Shown here: positions 1 to 9,137 of the stretch, one piece after another | How positions within the stretch are numbered: position 1 is the stretch's first letter | Layout of the letters: the number at the start of each line of letters is the position of its first letter | NCBI GenBank assembly: GCA_016202695.1 | Contig: JACQOE010000045.1 | Location: 1-64,000, forward strand | Length of the DNA stretch: 64,000 nucleotides | Origin: Pseudomonadota bacterium | GTDB taxonomy: Bacteria > Pseudomonadota > Alphaproteobacteria > JACQOE01 | Direction of reading: 5' to 3' | Notes under the pieces: model-generated | What the model was told of the DNA's origin: nothing | The model's database searches: none | Seen by the model: the letters and a program-made list of their open reading frames with translations, nothing else | Translations under genes and position numbers: made by a program

Positions 1-1
1 C

Positions 2-298
2 GCCTACATTGCCGCGGGGCAACCCGACCTCGCGCCCCGCCTCGCCTCGTTCGAGGGCTGGTCCAACATCGTGCGCTCGCCCTTGATGTGGCTCGGCCGG
101 GCCGATCCTGTCGACACCATGGAAGTAGCGCGTAACGAAGACCCGCAACTGATGTTATTGCGCAACATGCTCTCGGCCTGGGCCGAAGCGCTCGGCACCG
201 GGCCTAGCACGCGGCGGACGGCCGCCGACGTTCTCCGGCTGGCCGAGGAACGCGAGACCCGAGCCGCGGGCGCCGGCGATCTCGCAGCAGCGGTGTAG
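2..298 (+). CDS. C-terminal fragment of a phage/ICE/plasmid-type replication protein (primase-helicase / AAA ATPase-like), truncated by window start
   Basis: Open from base 2: AYIAAGQPDLAPRLASFEGWSNIVRSPLMWLGRADPVDTMEVARNEDPQLMLLRNMLSAW...; the 'W..xVRSPLxWLGxADPVdtM' pattern is familiar from C-termini of prophage/ICE primase-helicase-like proteins. Confidence 0.5.
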   Translation, partial: AYIAAGQPDLAPRLASFEGWSNIVRSPLMWLGRADPVDTMEVARNEDPQLMLLRNMLSAWAEALGTGPSTRRTAADVLRLAEERETRAAGAGDLAAAV

Positions 299-332
299 AG
301 TGATGGTCTTGCGACTGCGGAAGGGGGACGCA

Positions 333-911
333 ATGACCATGACCACCGAAGAGCGCCTGGAGAATCTGGAGCGGGAACTGAGTTGCGCGAAGCGCCGGAG
401 CCGCCGGCTGCTGACTGGGGCGGCCTTGTGCCTGGGGATCGGCCTTGCCGCCTACGCCCTTGTGCCGGGTCCAGGGCTGGCACAACGCGGCGCCGGGGCG
501 CCGAAGGAAGTCCGCGCCGGCGCGTTTGTTCTTGTGGATGACAATGGCATGGCCCGCGCCGCGCTGTTCGTGGTCAAGGATGGGCCGAAGCTGGGCCTGT
601 ACGACGAGAACGACAAGCCCCGCGCCATGCTGAGCGTGAGCAAGGACGGGCCGACGCTGGGCCTTTACGACGAGAACGACAAGCCCCGCGCCGGGCTGAC
701 CGTGACCGAGGTCGGGCCGACGCTGGTTCTGAACGACAAGAACGGCGAGCCTCGCGCCGGGCTGGCCGTGACCGAGGTTGGGCCGGGGCTGGTCCTGAAC
801 GACGAGAACGGCAAGCCCCGCGCCACACTGGGCGTGAGCAAGGACGGGCCAGGGCTCGCCCTATTCGACAAGACCAACAAGCCCGTCTGGTCCACGCCTC
901 GCGCTCCATAA
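333..911 (+). CDS. Membrane-anchored protein with tandem 22-residue repeats, function unknown
   Basis: MTMTTEERLENLERELSCAKRRSRRLLTGAALCLGIGLAAYALV... (short N-terminal helix + TM segment) followed by repeats of the type LGLYDENDKPRAxLxVxxxGPx; start 333 or 303. Confidence 0.7.
   Translation: MTMTTEERLENLERELSCAKRRSRRLLTGAALCLGIGLAAYALVPGPGLAQRGAGAPKEVRAGAFVLVDDNGMARAALFVVKDGPKLGLYDENDKPRAMLSVSKDGPTLGLYDENDKPRAGLTVTEVGPTLVLNDKNGEPRAGLAVTEVGPGLVLNDENGKPRATLGVSKDGPGLALFDKTNKPVWSTPRAP
525..854 (+). repeat. Five full 66-bp (22-aa) coding tandem repeats, plus a partial sixth
   Basis: FVLVDDNGMARAALFVVKDGPK / LGLYDENDKPRAMLSVSKDGPT / LGLYDENDKPRAGLTVTEVGPT / LVLNDKNGEPRAGLAVTEVGPG / LVLNDENGKPRATLGVSKDGPG / LALFDKTNKPVW. 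Confidence 0.85.
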
Positions 912-1031
912 ACCGGCTCTGCACAAGGCATCTTCCATTATTTCGGCACCTCCCCGCCGATGCCGGCCGGCCCTTTCCGGCCTTCTGCCGCTAGGTTCCC
1001 GCCCGAGCGGCCCCGATCCTTTTGCGCCGGC

Positions 1032-1502
1032 CTATCCTAGCTGTGGCGTGATAGCCCTAGGCCGGCCGTAGACATGCGGAGCATGGCCGGGAGCTTCCGC
1101 TCCGCGGGAGGCCCCGGCGGTCGGCCCCTGCGCTATTTGGGCCGGGACGCCTGGGCGGGACTCCGGCCCAGGCTCCGCTATGCCGGCCGATAGCGGGCCA
1201 TCGACAACGATGCGGCGGCCGTGGCCGGCAAGAAGCTTGTCGCCGTCCAAATCGGCGGCGGGGTCGACCACATGCACGCTCACCACGTCCTGCCCGAGCC
1301 CCGGCCGGGCGGCCCGCTGGTAGTTATTCATCCGCTCGGCATAGCGAAGCCCGGCGCCGATGGTGGTATGCCGGTGGAGCACGGCCCCGGCGATGCCCGG
1401 GCCGCCGGCCAGGCGGTTGATGCTGACGATGATCGGGCGCGGCGGGCGAGGGGCGGTGGCGGGCATAGTGCGCAGCGTGCGGCTGAGCGCGAGGGGCATC
1501 AA
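1032..1502 (-). CDS. Hypothetical protein (accessory, next to tRNA-Pro)
   Basis: 156-aa ORF with GC-biased third positions; contains HRHTTIGAGLRYAERMNNYQRAARPGLGQDVV; no confident family. Confidence 0.35.
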   Translation of the reverse strand: MMPLALSRTLRTMPATAPRPPRPIIVSINRLAGGPGIAGAVLHRHTTIGAGLRYAERMNNYQRAARPGLGQDVVSVHVVDPAADLDGDKLLAGHGRRIVVDGPLSAGIAEPGPESRPGVPAQIAQGPTAGASRGAEAPGHAPHVYGRPRAITPQLG

Positions 1503-1541
1503 TCGAGCAAGACCTATTGCTTACCCGATGCTTACCTAAAC

Positions 1542-1578
1542 ATCAAGGGCTTAGAGGCTATACCTCTAAGCCCTTGAT
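1542..1578 (-). terminator. 16-bp perfect inverted repeat immediately 3' of tRNA-Pro (terminator-like hairpin or att-associated palindrome)
   Basis: ATCAAGGGCTTAGAGG-CTATA-CCTCTAAGCCCTTGAT; only a weak T-run follows on the minus strand. Confidence 0.5.
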
Positions 1579-1582
1579 TTTA

Positions 1583-1659
1583 TGGTCGGAGCGGCGGGAT
1601 TTGAACCCACGACCCTCAGACCCCCAGTCTGATGCGCTACCAGGCTGCGCTACGCTCCG
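1583..1659 (-). tRNA. tRNA-Pro (anticodon GGG)
   Basis: Reverse complement CGGAGCG...TCAGA-CTGGGGG-TCTGA...GGGTTCAAATCCC...CGCTCCGACCA: 7-bp acceptor stem, anticodon loop CTGGGGG, T-loop, encoded CCA. Confidence 0.95.
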
Positions 1660-1765
1660 GAACGGTGTGGGGCGCGACCACACGGCCGCGCGGCTCGACT
1701 ATAGTCAGCGCCCCTCGGCGGCGCAACGCCGGGCTTGGCCCCGGGCTGAGCGCCGGGCCGGCCGG

Positions 1766-2266
1766 TCAGTGGCGCCGGGCCTCGGCAAGCAGGTCCCTGA
1801 GCCGCGTCAGCTCCTCGACCAGCCGGCCGAACTCGCTCCTGAGCACGGGGCTCAGGGCCGGGCGCTCGGCCGCCGCCGCCGGCGAGGGCAGCGGATCCGC
1901 CTCTTCGGCCGCGGCCTCGGGCGCCGCCGCTTCCGAGGCCAGGGCCCGCACGCCTCCCTCGCGCATCAGCCGCTGCACGCCCTTGATGGTATAGCCCTGG
2001 CGGTACAGGAGGTCGCGGATGCGTCGCAGCAGATCGACGTCCTCGGGCCGGTAGTAGCGCCGGCCGCCGCCACGCTTGAGCGGGCGCACCTGGACGAACT
2101 TGGTCTCCCAGAAGCGGAGCACGTGCTGGGGCACCTCCAGCTCCGCAGCCACCTCGCTGATGGTGCGGAAGGCCGAGGCCGACTTGCCGCGCCGTCGCGC
2201 ACCCTCGTCGTCGCGGCGTTCGGGCGCGCCGAGCGGCGCGGCCGCATTGCCGATGGCGTCGGCCAC
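1766..2266 (-). CDS. MerR-family transcriptional regulator
   Basis: [69 protein letters not shown]. Confidence 0.9.
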   Translation of the reverse strand: MADAIGNAAAPLGAPERRDDEGARRRGKSASAFRTISEVAAELEVPQHVLRFWETKFVQVRPLKRGGGRRYYRPEDVDLLRRIRDLLYRQGYTIKGVQRLMREGGVRALASEAAAPEAAAEEADPLPSPAAAAERPALSPVLRSEFGRLVEELTRLRDLLAEARRH

Positions 2267-2268
2267 GG

Positions 2269-2601
2269 TCAGCCGGTCCTAGTCGCGGAGCCTCCCTCCG
2301 CCCTGCCCAGCGCCTCGTTGATGTGGGCCTTGAGCACCTGCGAGGGCCGGAATACCAGCACCCGGCGCGGAAGGATGGGCACCTCCTCGCCGGTCTTTGG
2401 ATTGCGACCGATCCGCCGCCCCTTCCGGCGCACGGAGAAGCTGCCGAAGGAAGAAATTTTCACCGTCTCCCCGTTCTCCAGGGCGCCGGCGATCTCGTTG
2501 AGCACCAGTTCCAGGAGCTCGGCCGACTCGTTGCGCGACAGCCCGACCTCCTGATACACCGCCTCACCCAACTCGGCGCGCGTCACGGTTCCCAAAGCCA
2601 T
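2269..2601 (-). CDS. ihfA: Integration host factor subunit alpha
   Basis: [37 protein letters not shown]...[41 protein letters not shown]. Confidence 0.95.
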   Translation of the reverse strand: MALGTVTRAELGEAVYQEVGLSRNESAELLELVLNEIAGALENGETVKISSFGSFSVRRKGRRIGRNPKTGEEVPILPRRVLVFRPSQVLKAHINEALGRAEGGSATRTG

Positions 2602-2729
2602 GACCAGCCCTCACTTTGGCATTTGTTTACATAGAACCGTAGCGCGACTAGGGAAATCCGTCAATATCAAAGGGATGCGCCGCATCCTTCAAGCGGCGCC
2701 GGATCAGGCCGCCCCAACTGCCCGTTGCG

Positions 2730-3710
2730 CTACATCCGCACCAGGCCGGCGCCCCAGGTAATCCCGCCGCCCATGGCCTCGACGAGCACGAGCTGGCCGC
2801 GGCGGATGCGCCCGTCGGCCACCGCCTCGCACAGCGCCAGCGGGATCGAGGCGGCCGAGGTGTTGGCATGGCGCTCGATCGTCACCACCACCTTCTCGGC
2901 GGGGAGGCCGAGCTTTCGCCCTGTGGCCTCGATGATCCGTCGGTTGGCCTGATGGGGGACCAGCCAGTCGATATCGGAAGCGGCGAGCCCGTGGCAGGCC
3001 AGCACCTCGTCGACGACCTCCGCCTGGCGCTGGACCGCCTGGCGGAAGACCTCGCGTCCGGCCATCCGCACCAGCCCAGTGCCGCGGGTCGAGGAGGGAC
3101 CGCCGTCGGTGCGCAGGATGTCGTACTGGCTGCCGTCCGAGTGCAGGTGGGTGGAGAGGACGCCCCGGTCGGCGACCGTGCCCTTGCCCTCGCCGCGGGC
3201 GAGCATCACCGCCCCCGCCCCGTCGCCGAAGAGCACGCAGGTGGCGCGGTCGGACCAGTCGACGATGCGCGAGAAGGTCTCGGCGCCAATCACCAGCGCG
3301 GTGCGCGCCTGGCCGGCGCGGAGGAAGTTGTCGGCGATGGCGAGCGCATAGATGAATCCGGTGCAGACGGCCTGCACGTCGAAGGCCGCGCCGCGGGTCA
3401 TGCCGAGACGCCCCTGCACCTTGGCGGCGGTGGCGGGGAAGGTGTCGTCGGGCGTGGTGGTGGCGAGGATCAGGAAATCGACGTCGTGGGCGGTCATCCC
3501 GGCGTCGTCAAGAGCCGCCCGCCCCGCCGCCAGGGCCAGATCCGAGGTGGTCTCGCCGGGGGCGGCGATGCGGCGCTCGCGGATGCCGGTCCGCTCGACG
3601 ATCCATTCGTCGGTGGTCTCCACCTCGCGCGCGAGGTCGTGGTTGGTCACCACCCGGGCGGGAAGGCACGTCCCGCAGCCGACGATGATCGAGCGCGCGA
3701 CCATCACCAC
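2730..3710 (-). CDS. fabH: 3-oxoacyl-ACP synthase III
   Basis: [17 protein letters not shown]..., [25 protein letters not shown]; adjacent to plsX. Confidence 0.96.
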   Translation of the reverse strand: MVMVARSIIVGCGTCLPARVVTNHDLAREVETTDEWIVERTGIRERRIAAPGETTSDLALAAGRAALDDAGMTAHDVDFLILATTTPDDTFPATAAKVQGRLGMTRGAAFDVQAVCTGFIYALAIADNFLRAGQARTALVIGAETFSRIVDWSDRATCVLFGDGAGAVMLARGEGKGTVADRGVLSTHLHSDGSQYDILRTDGGPSSTRGTGLVRMAGREVFRQAVQRQAEVVDEVLACHGLAASDIDWLVPHQANRRIIEATGRKLGLPAEKVVVTIERHANTSAASIPLALCEAVADGRIRRGQLVLVEAMGGGITWGAGLVRM

Positions 3711-3719
3711 CGCCGCGTC

Positions 3720-4769
3720 TCACACAGCCTGGGCGGGAGAGGTTTTTTCTCCCTTTAGGTCAATAAGTTCTAACTCTTCCTTGATCTTTTCGTTGAAACG
3801 ATTGGCGAGCATGTCAATGGCCACCCCGAGGGCGTGCGCAAAGCCGATCGCGTCGGTCCCGCCGTGGCTCTTGACGGTGATGCCGTTGAGCCCGACGAGC
3901 ACCGCGCCGTTGTAGCGGCGGGGATCGATCCAGCTCCGGAAGCGCTCGAACGCCGGCCGGGCAAGCAGGTAGCCGAGCTTGGCCGCGAGCGAGGAGCGGA
4001 ATCCCTCGCCGAGCGCATGCACGATCATGTGCACGGTGCCCTCGGCGGTCTTGATGGCGACGTTGCCGGTGAAGCCGTCGGTCACCACCACGTCGACCAC
4101 GCCCTTGGTTATGTCGTTGCCCTCGACGAAACCCTGGAAGCACTCGGCAAGCGGCGACGCGCGCAGCACCGCGGCCGCCTCACGCACCGCGTCGACGCCC
4201 TTGAGGTCCTCGGAGCCGACGTTGAGGAGCCCGATCGTAGGCCTGGTCTTGCCGAGCATGACACGGGCGATCACCTCGCCCATCACCGCGAACTGCACCA
4301 GGTTCTGCGCGTCGCACTCGACGTTGGCGCCGAGGTCGAGCATCAGCACGTCGCCCCGGCGGCTCGGCCAGACCGCGGCGATCGCCGGCCGGGTGATGCC
4401 GGGAAGGGTCTTGAACACGAACTTGGCCATGGCCATCAGCGCGCCGGTATTGCCGGCCGAAACCACGGCCCCGGCCTCGCCGGCGCGGACCGCCTCGATC
4501 GCGAGGCGCATGCTCGATCCGCGGGCGACACGGAGCGCGACCGAGGGCTTGGCGTCGTTGCCGACCACCTCCTCGGTGTGGCGCAGGGTCGAGGCGGCCC
4601 TGGCCTTCGGCAGGCGGTCCAGGAGCGGCCGGAGTCTGCGCTCGTCGCCGAAGAGCAGGAAGTGGATGGCCGGGTGACTGGCGCTGGCGATGTCGACGCC
4701 TTCGACGACCATCTCCGGAGCGGCGTCACCCCCCATGGCGTCGACGGAGATCGTCAGCCGCTCGTTCAC
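3720..4769 (-). CDS. plsX: Phosphate acyltransferase PlsX
   Basis: ISVDAMGGDAAPEMVVEG..., SAGNTGALMA, GFTGNVAIKTAEGT. Confidence 0.96.
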   Translation of the reverse strand: MNERLTISVDAMGGDAAPEMVVEGVDIASASHPAIHFLLFGDERRLRPLLDRLPKARAASTLRHTEEVVGNDAKPSVALRVARGSSMRLAIEAVRAGEAGAVVSAGNTGALMAMAKFVFKTLPGITRPAIAAVWPSRRGDVLMLDLGANVECDAQNLVQFAVMGEVIARVMLGKTRPTIGLLNVGSEDLKGVDAVREAAAVLRASPLAECFQGFVEGNDITKGVVDVVVTDGFTGNVAIKTAEGTVHMIVHALGEGFRSSLAAKLGYLLARPAFERFRSWIDPRRYNGAVLVGLNGITVKSHGGTDAIGFAHALGVAIDMLANRFNEKIKEELELIDLKGEKTSPAQAV

Positions 4770-4782
4770 CTCATCTTCCCTG

Positions 4783-4986
4783 TCAGACGCGGACGAAGCG
4801 CCTCACTTCGTCGGAGATCTTCGCCACCTCCCGCCCCCCGTAGTGGCCGCAGGAGGGGCAAACGTGGTGGGGTCGCTTGGCCTCGCCGCAGTTGGGACAT
4901 TCCACGAAGGCTTTGGCGGTCAACGCGTCGTGCGCGCGGCGCTGGTCGCGGCGCGACTTGGAAATCTTCTTCTTTGGTACGGCCAT
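4783..4986 (-). CDS. rpmF: 50S ribosomal protein L32
   Basis: [54 protein letters not shown]. Confidence 0.97.
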   Translation of the reverse strand: MAVPKKKISKSRRDQRRAHDALTAKAFVECPNCGEAKRPHHVCPSCGHYGGREVAKISDEVRRFVRV

Positions 4987-5094
4987 GAGCGTGTTGTCTC
5001 GGGATTCAGTGTGATTCTATGCCGATGCGGCCCGCCTACATAGCGAAATTCCACTCCGGGGGCAAGCCGGATCGGGGGCACCGCGGGCGCACGC

Positions 5095-5649
5095 TTACGC
5101 CTTGCGGCGCCCGGGTCTCAGGCCCTTGAGCACGCTGAACGGGCTCTCGACGTCGTCCGCGGCCCCGGCGCCGTAGCCGAGCGCGTCGAGCGAGCTGCCC
5201 GGCGCCCGCGGATAGGGTTCGAGCGCCAGCGCCAGCTCCTCGGCCACCGCCTCGCCGGCCTCGATCACCCCCGCCACCATCGGCTCCGGGGGCTCCTCGT
5301 CGTCGAGCGCCATCTCCACCCGGCCGTAGCTCGGCACCACCGGGGGGAGCTCGGAAAAGAGCCGCTCGAAGTCGACCTCGTGGTGCCTCTCGACGGGCTC
5401 GAGGGTGACCACGCAGCTCTGCACCACGTCGGCCGAGAGGTGCCCGCTCAGGCGGTAGATGCCCCGCTCCGAGACCCGCTCCAGCGACACCGTCGCGGCG
5501 AGGCGGGGAAGCGCGACCAGCCCGAAGCGGCGGGCCAGCGCCGCCCGCTCGCCCTCGTCGGCCTCGAACTCGGCCTCGAAGGGGAGCTCCTCGATCGCGT
5601 GGGTGTCGATCGGGCGCGAGAACTCGGGACTCGGCGGTCCGGCACTCAT
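5095..5649 (-). CDS. YceD/DUF177 family protein (rRNA accumulation)
   Basis: Position upstream of rpmF and YceD-like composition (YRLSGHLSADVVQSCVVTLEPVERHHEVDFERLF). Confidence 0.85.
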   Translation of the reverse strand: MSAGPPSPEFSRPIDTHAIEELPFEAEFEADEGERAALARRFGLVALPRLAATVSLERVSERGIYRLSGHLSADVVQSCVVTLEPVERHHEVDFERLFSELPPVVPSYGRVEMALDDEEPPEPMVAGVIEAGEAVAEELALALEPYPRAPGSSLDALGYGAGAADDVESPFSVLKGLRPGRRKA

Positions 5650-5665
5650 GGCTCCCTCCTCGCGA

Positions 5666-6217
5666 TCACGGCTCCGGGGGCGGGCCGAAGCGGACCTCGC
5701 CCGCCGCCAACGCGCCGAGCGGCGCGGCCGCGAGCGCCGCCGCCTCGCGGCGCACGTAGCCGGCGACGCGGTCCAGCGCCTCGGGCGCGGCGGCCGCGCC
5801 GGCGACCCCGTAGAGGTTGCGCCGAAGGGCGGCGCTCAACACCGTCGCATCCTCCGCCGCCAGCCCCAGCTCGTAGGCGCGGATGCGGCCATAGAAGCCC
5901 TCGGCCAGCGCCCTTACCTTGCGCCCCACGCCGAGGTCGCCGACCCCCAGCTCGCGCAGGCTCACGTCGATCTCGGCGAACATCAGGTCGAAGAGGGCCT
6001 GGGCCAGCCCCGCCCCGGCCCGGCCCTCGCCCTTGAGCCGGCGAAGCACCAGGAAGGCGTGCAGCGCCAGGGTCTCGAAGCGGCCCTCGGCAGTGTCGGG
6101 CACGCCGAGCGCGCCGAAGAACGCGGGCGCGCGCGCCTGGCGCACGATCGCACGGTAGAGGGACCGCGCCGCCTCCTCCTCGTGGCTCGGGCGCCGGAAC
6201 GGGAAAAAGCGCAGCAA
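5666..6217 (-). CDS. Ubiquinol-cytochrome c chaperone family (CBP3-like) protein
   Basis: ARSLYRAIVRQARAPAFFGALGVPDTAEGRFETLALHAFLVLRRLKGEG...; likely TTG start at 6217 (ORF open to 6556, which would overlap bamE). Confidence 0.8.
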   Translation of the reverse strand: MLRFFPFRRPSHEEEAARSLYRAIVRQARAPAFFGALGVPDTAEGRFETLALHAFLVLRRLKGEGRAGAGLAQALFDLMFAEIDVSLRELGVGDLGVGRKVRALAEGFYGRIRAYELGLAAEDATVLSAALRRNLYGVAGAAAAPEALDRVAGYVRREAAALAAAPLGALAAGEVRFGPPPEP

Positions 6218-6353
6218 GGGGACCTCGTCGACGGTTGACAGCGGCTCGCACCTGACCTTTGTTATGGGCGTGAGATGGGCCATCTGCCGGCCGAGGTCAA
6301 TGGAGGAGCACGGCCGGCGCCGGCGGCCCGCCCGAGGAGGTGCGCGAACCGGC

Positions 6354-6827
6354 ATGAGTGCGTCCTTTGTTGGTCTGGCCCGGCTGGCCGCCGTCGGGGC
6401 GGCGCTCGCGCTCGGCGCCTGCGCCGCGGACATCGAGTCGCGGATCGACACCCGCGGCAACTGGGTCCGCGCGAGCCAGATCGAGAAGGTCATGTCCGGC
6501 GGGCAGACCCGGGCCGAGGTGCTGGAGCTGTTGGGCACGCCCTCCAGCATCTCCACCTTCGACGATCAGACCTGGTACTACATCGGCCGGGTAACGGTGC
6601 GTCAGCTCTTCTTCCACCCCACCGTGGTCGACCAGCAGGTCCTCGCCGTCCACTTCGACGAGGCCGGGCGCGTGGCCGCCGTCGATCAGCTCGGCGTCGA
6701 CAAGGCCCGCGACATCGCCTTCGTCGAGCGTCAGACCGCGACCACCGGCCACAGCGAGGGCGTCATCCAGCAGCTCCTCGGCAACATCGGCCGCTTCAGC
6801 GCCGAGGATTACCGCAGCCGGCGCTGA
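6354..6827 (+). CDS. bamE: Outer membrane protein assembly factor BamE (SmpA/OmlA lipoprotein)
   Basis: Lipobox LALGACAAD; MSGGQTRAEVLELLGTPSSISTFDDQTWYYIG. Confidence 0.9.
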   Translation: MSASFVGLARLAAVGAALALGACAADIESRIDTRGNWVRASQIEKVMSGGQTRAEVLELLGTPSSISTFDDQTWYYIGRVTVRQLFFHPTVVDQQVLAVHFDEAGRVAAVDQLGVDKARDIAFVERQTATTGHSEGVIQQLLGNIGRFSAEDYRSRR

Positions 6828-6852
6828 TCCGCGCCGTCCGCCAACGACGAGA

Positions 6853-6885
6853 AGCCCCGACGGGCGAGGCCCGGCGGGGCTTTTT
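6853..6885 (+). terminator. Rho-independent terminator after bamE
   Basis: AGCCCCGACGGGC-GAG-GCCCGGCGGGGCT followed by TTTTT. Confidence 0.85.
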
Positions 6886-6910
6886 CGCTGGCCGGGAGGA
6901 GGCCCCGGCC

Positions 6911-9019
6911 TCAGCTCCAGGCGGCGACGATGGCGAGCAGAAGGAGGGCGACGATGTTGATGATCTTGATCATCGGGTTCACCGCCGGCCCGGCGGTGTC
7001 CTTGTAGGGATCGCCGACCGTGTCGCCGGTGACCGCGGCCTTGTGCGCCTCCGAGCCCTTGCCGCCGAGATGCCCGTCCTCGATGAACTTCTTGGCGTTG
7101 TCCCAGGCGCCCCCGCCCGAGGTCATGGAGATGGCGACGAAGAGGCCGGTGACGATGCTGCCGAGCAGCATCGCCCCGACCGTGGTGAAGGCCGCCGCCT
7201 GGCCGGCGACCGCCCGGAAGACCAGGTAGACCACGATCGGCGCCAGCACCGGCAGGAGCGAGGGCAGGATCATCTCCCGGATCGCCGCCCGGGTGAGGAG
7301 GTCGACGGCGCGGCCGTACTCGGGCTTGGCGGTCCCCTCCATGATGCCGGGAATCTCCTTGAACTGGCGGCGCACCTCGACCACCACCGCGCCCCCCGCG
7401 CGCCCCACCGCCATCATGCCGAGCGAGCCGAAGAGGTAAGGCAGGAGCCCGCCGATGAACAGCCCCACCACCACGAACGGATCCTGCAGCCGGAAGGAGA
7501 CGTCGAGGTTGGGGAAGTAATGCTTGAGGTCCTGGGTGTAGGCGGCGAACAGCACCAGCGCCGCCAGGCCGGCCGAGCCGATGGCGTAGCCCTTGGTCAC
7601 CGCCTTGGTGGTGTTGCCGACCGCGTCGAGGGCGTCGGTCACCTCGCGCACGTCCGTGGGCAGGTCGGCCATCTCGGCGATGCCGCCGGCGTTGTCGGTG
7701 ACCGGGCCGTAGGCGTCGAGCGCGACCACCATGCCGGCCAGCGCGAGCATGGCGGTGGCCGCCACTGCGATGCCGAACAGCCCGGCGTTGTAGTAGGCGA
7801 GCACGATCCCGCCGCAGATCACCAGCACGGGCAGCGCGGTCGACTCCATCGACACCGCCAGGCCCTGGATGATGTTGGTGGCGTGGCCGGTCTCCGACGC
7901 CTTGGCGATGCTCTGCACCGGGCGGAAGTGGGTGCCAGTGTAGTACTCGGTGATCCACATCAGGAGCCCGGTGACGGCCAGCCCGACGAGCGCGCTGTAG
8001 AACAGGTGGCGGGACTGGATCGCGGCTCCGGCCACCGTGATCTCGGCGGTGAAGCCGCCGAACACGACGTAGGTGACCCAGCCGATGAGCACGGCCGAGA
8101 GGACGGCGGCGACGATGAAGCCCTTGTAGAGCGCGGCCATGATCCTGCGGCTCTTTCCGAGCCGCACGAAGAAGGTGCCGATCACCGAGCCGACGATACA
8201 GGCAGCGCCGATGGCGAGCGGGAGCAGCATCACCTTCTCGACCGTGGCACCGGTAAAGCTGATGGCGCCCAGGAGCATGGTCGCCACCACGGTCACGGCG
8301 TAGGTCTCGAACAGGTCGGCGGCCATGCCGGCGCAGTCGCCGACGTTGTCGCCGACGTTGTCGGCGATGACCCCAGCGTTGCGGGGATCGTCCTCGGGGA
8401 TGCCGGCCTCGATCTTGCCGACCAGGTCGGCGCCGACGTCGGCGCCCTTGGTGAAGATGCCGCCGCCCAGGCGGGCGAAGATGGAGATGAGCGAGCCGCC
8501 GAAGCCGAGCGCGACCAGCGGCTCGAGGATGCGGCGCAGCCCCTCGTCGGTGCCGGCGTCGAACACCTGGCGGAGAATCAGATAGTAGATCGACACGCCG
8601 AGCAGCCCGAGGCCGACCACCAGCATGCCGGTGACCGCGCCCGACTTGAAGGCGATGGCGAGCGCCGGCGCCAGGCCGCCGCTGCGGGCGGCGTCGGCGG
8701 TGCGGACGTTGGCCCTGACCGAGACGTTCATGCCGACGTAGCCGGCCGCGCCCGAGCAGATGGCGCCGATGAAGAAGCCGAGCGCCACCCACCGCCCGAG
8801 GACGATGCCGAGCACGATGCCGATCACCACCCCCACCATGCCGATGGTGCTGTACTGGCGGTTGAGATACGCCCTCGCTCCCTCCTGCACCGCGGCCGAG
8901 ATCTCCTGCATCCGCGCGGTGCCGGCGCTCGCCGAGAGCACCGAGCGGACCGCGTAGGCGCCGTAGAGGAGCGCAAGCGCGCCGGCGGCGATCACCAGCA
9001 AGTAGGCCTGTGGCGACAT
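6911..9019 (-). CDS. hppA: Membrane-bound H+-translocating pyrophosphatase, K+-independent type by motif
   Basis: [45 protein letters not shown] (K..T signature); 702 aa polytopic. Confidence 0.96.
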   Translation of the reverse strand: MSPQAYLLVIAAGALALLYGAYAVRSVLSASAGTARMQEISAAVQEGARAYLNRQYSTIGMVGVVIGIVLGIVLGRWVALGFFIGAICSGAAGYVGMNVSVRANVRTADAARSGGLAPALAIAFKSGAVTGMLVVGLGLLGVSIYYLILRQVFDAGTDEGLRRILEPLVALGFGGSLISIFARLGGGIFTKGADVGADLVGKIEAGIPEDDPRNAGVIADNVGDNVGDCAGMAADLFETYAVTVVATMLLGAISFTGATVEKVMLLPLAIGAACIVGSVIGTFFVRLGKSRRIMAALYKGFIVAAVLSAVLIGWVTYVVFGGFTAEITVAGAAIQSRHLFYSALVGLAVTGLLMWITEYYTGTHFRPVQSIAKASETGHATNIIQGLAVSMESTALPVLVICGGIVLAYYNAGLFGIAVAATAMLALAGMVVALDAYGPVTDNAGGIAEMADLPTDVREVTDALDAVGNTTKAVTKGYAIGSAGLAALVLFAAYTQDLKHYFPNLDVSFRLQDPFVVVGLFIGGLLPYLFGSLGMMAVGRAGGAVVVEVRRQFKEIPGIMEGTAKPEYGRAVDLLTRAAIREMILPSLLPVLAPIVVYLVFRAVAGQAAAFTTVGAMLLGSIVTGLFVAISMTSGGGAWDNAKKFIEDGHLGGKGSEAHKAAVTGDTVGDPYKDTAGPAVNPMIKIINIVALLLLAIVAAWS

Positions 9020-9137
9020 GGGCGGCTTTCCTTCCCGTTCTTGCCTGTCGAGTCCGGGTGCCGGGCCGTGATCCCCCCGGGGCCCGGGAAATGCGCGCGG
9101 AACATACGGGATGGCGCGCGCTTAGGCAACCCGCGGC

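Noticed and set aside
1517-2554. 345-aa + strand ORF spanning tRNA-Pro
   Set aside because: Reads through the tRNA and antisense to merR/ihfA; not coding.
6297-8792. 831-aa - strand ORF
   Set aside because: Out-of-frame shadow of hppA with repetitive Arg-rich composition.
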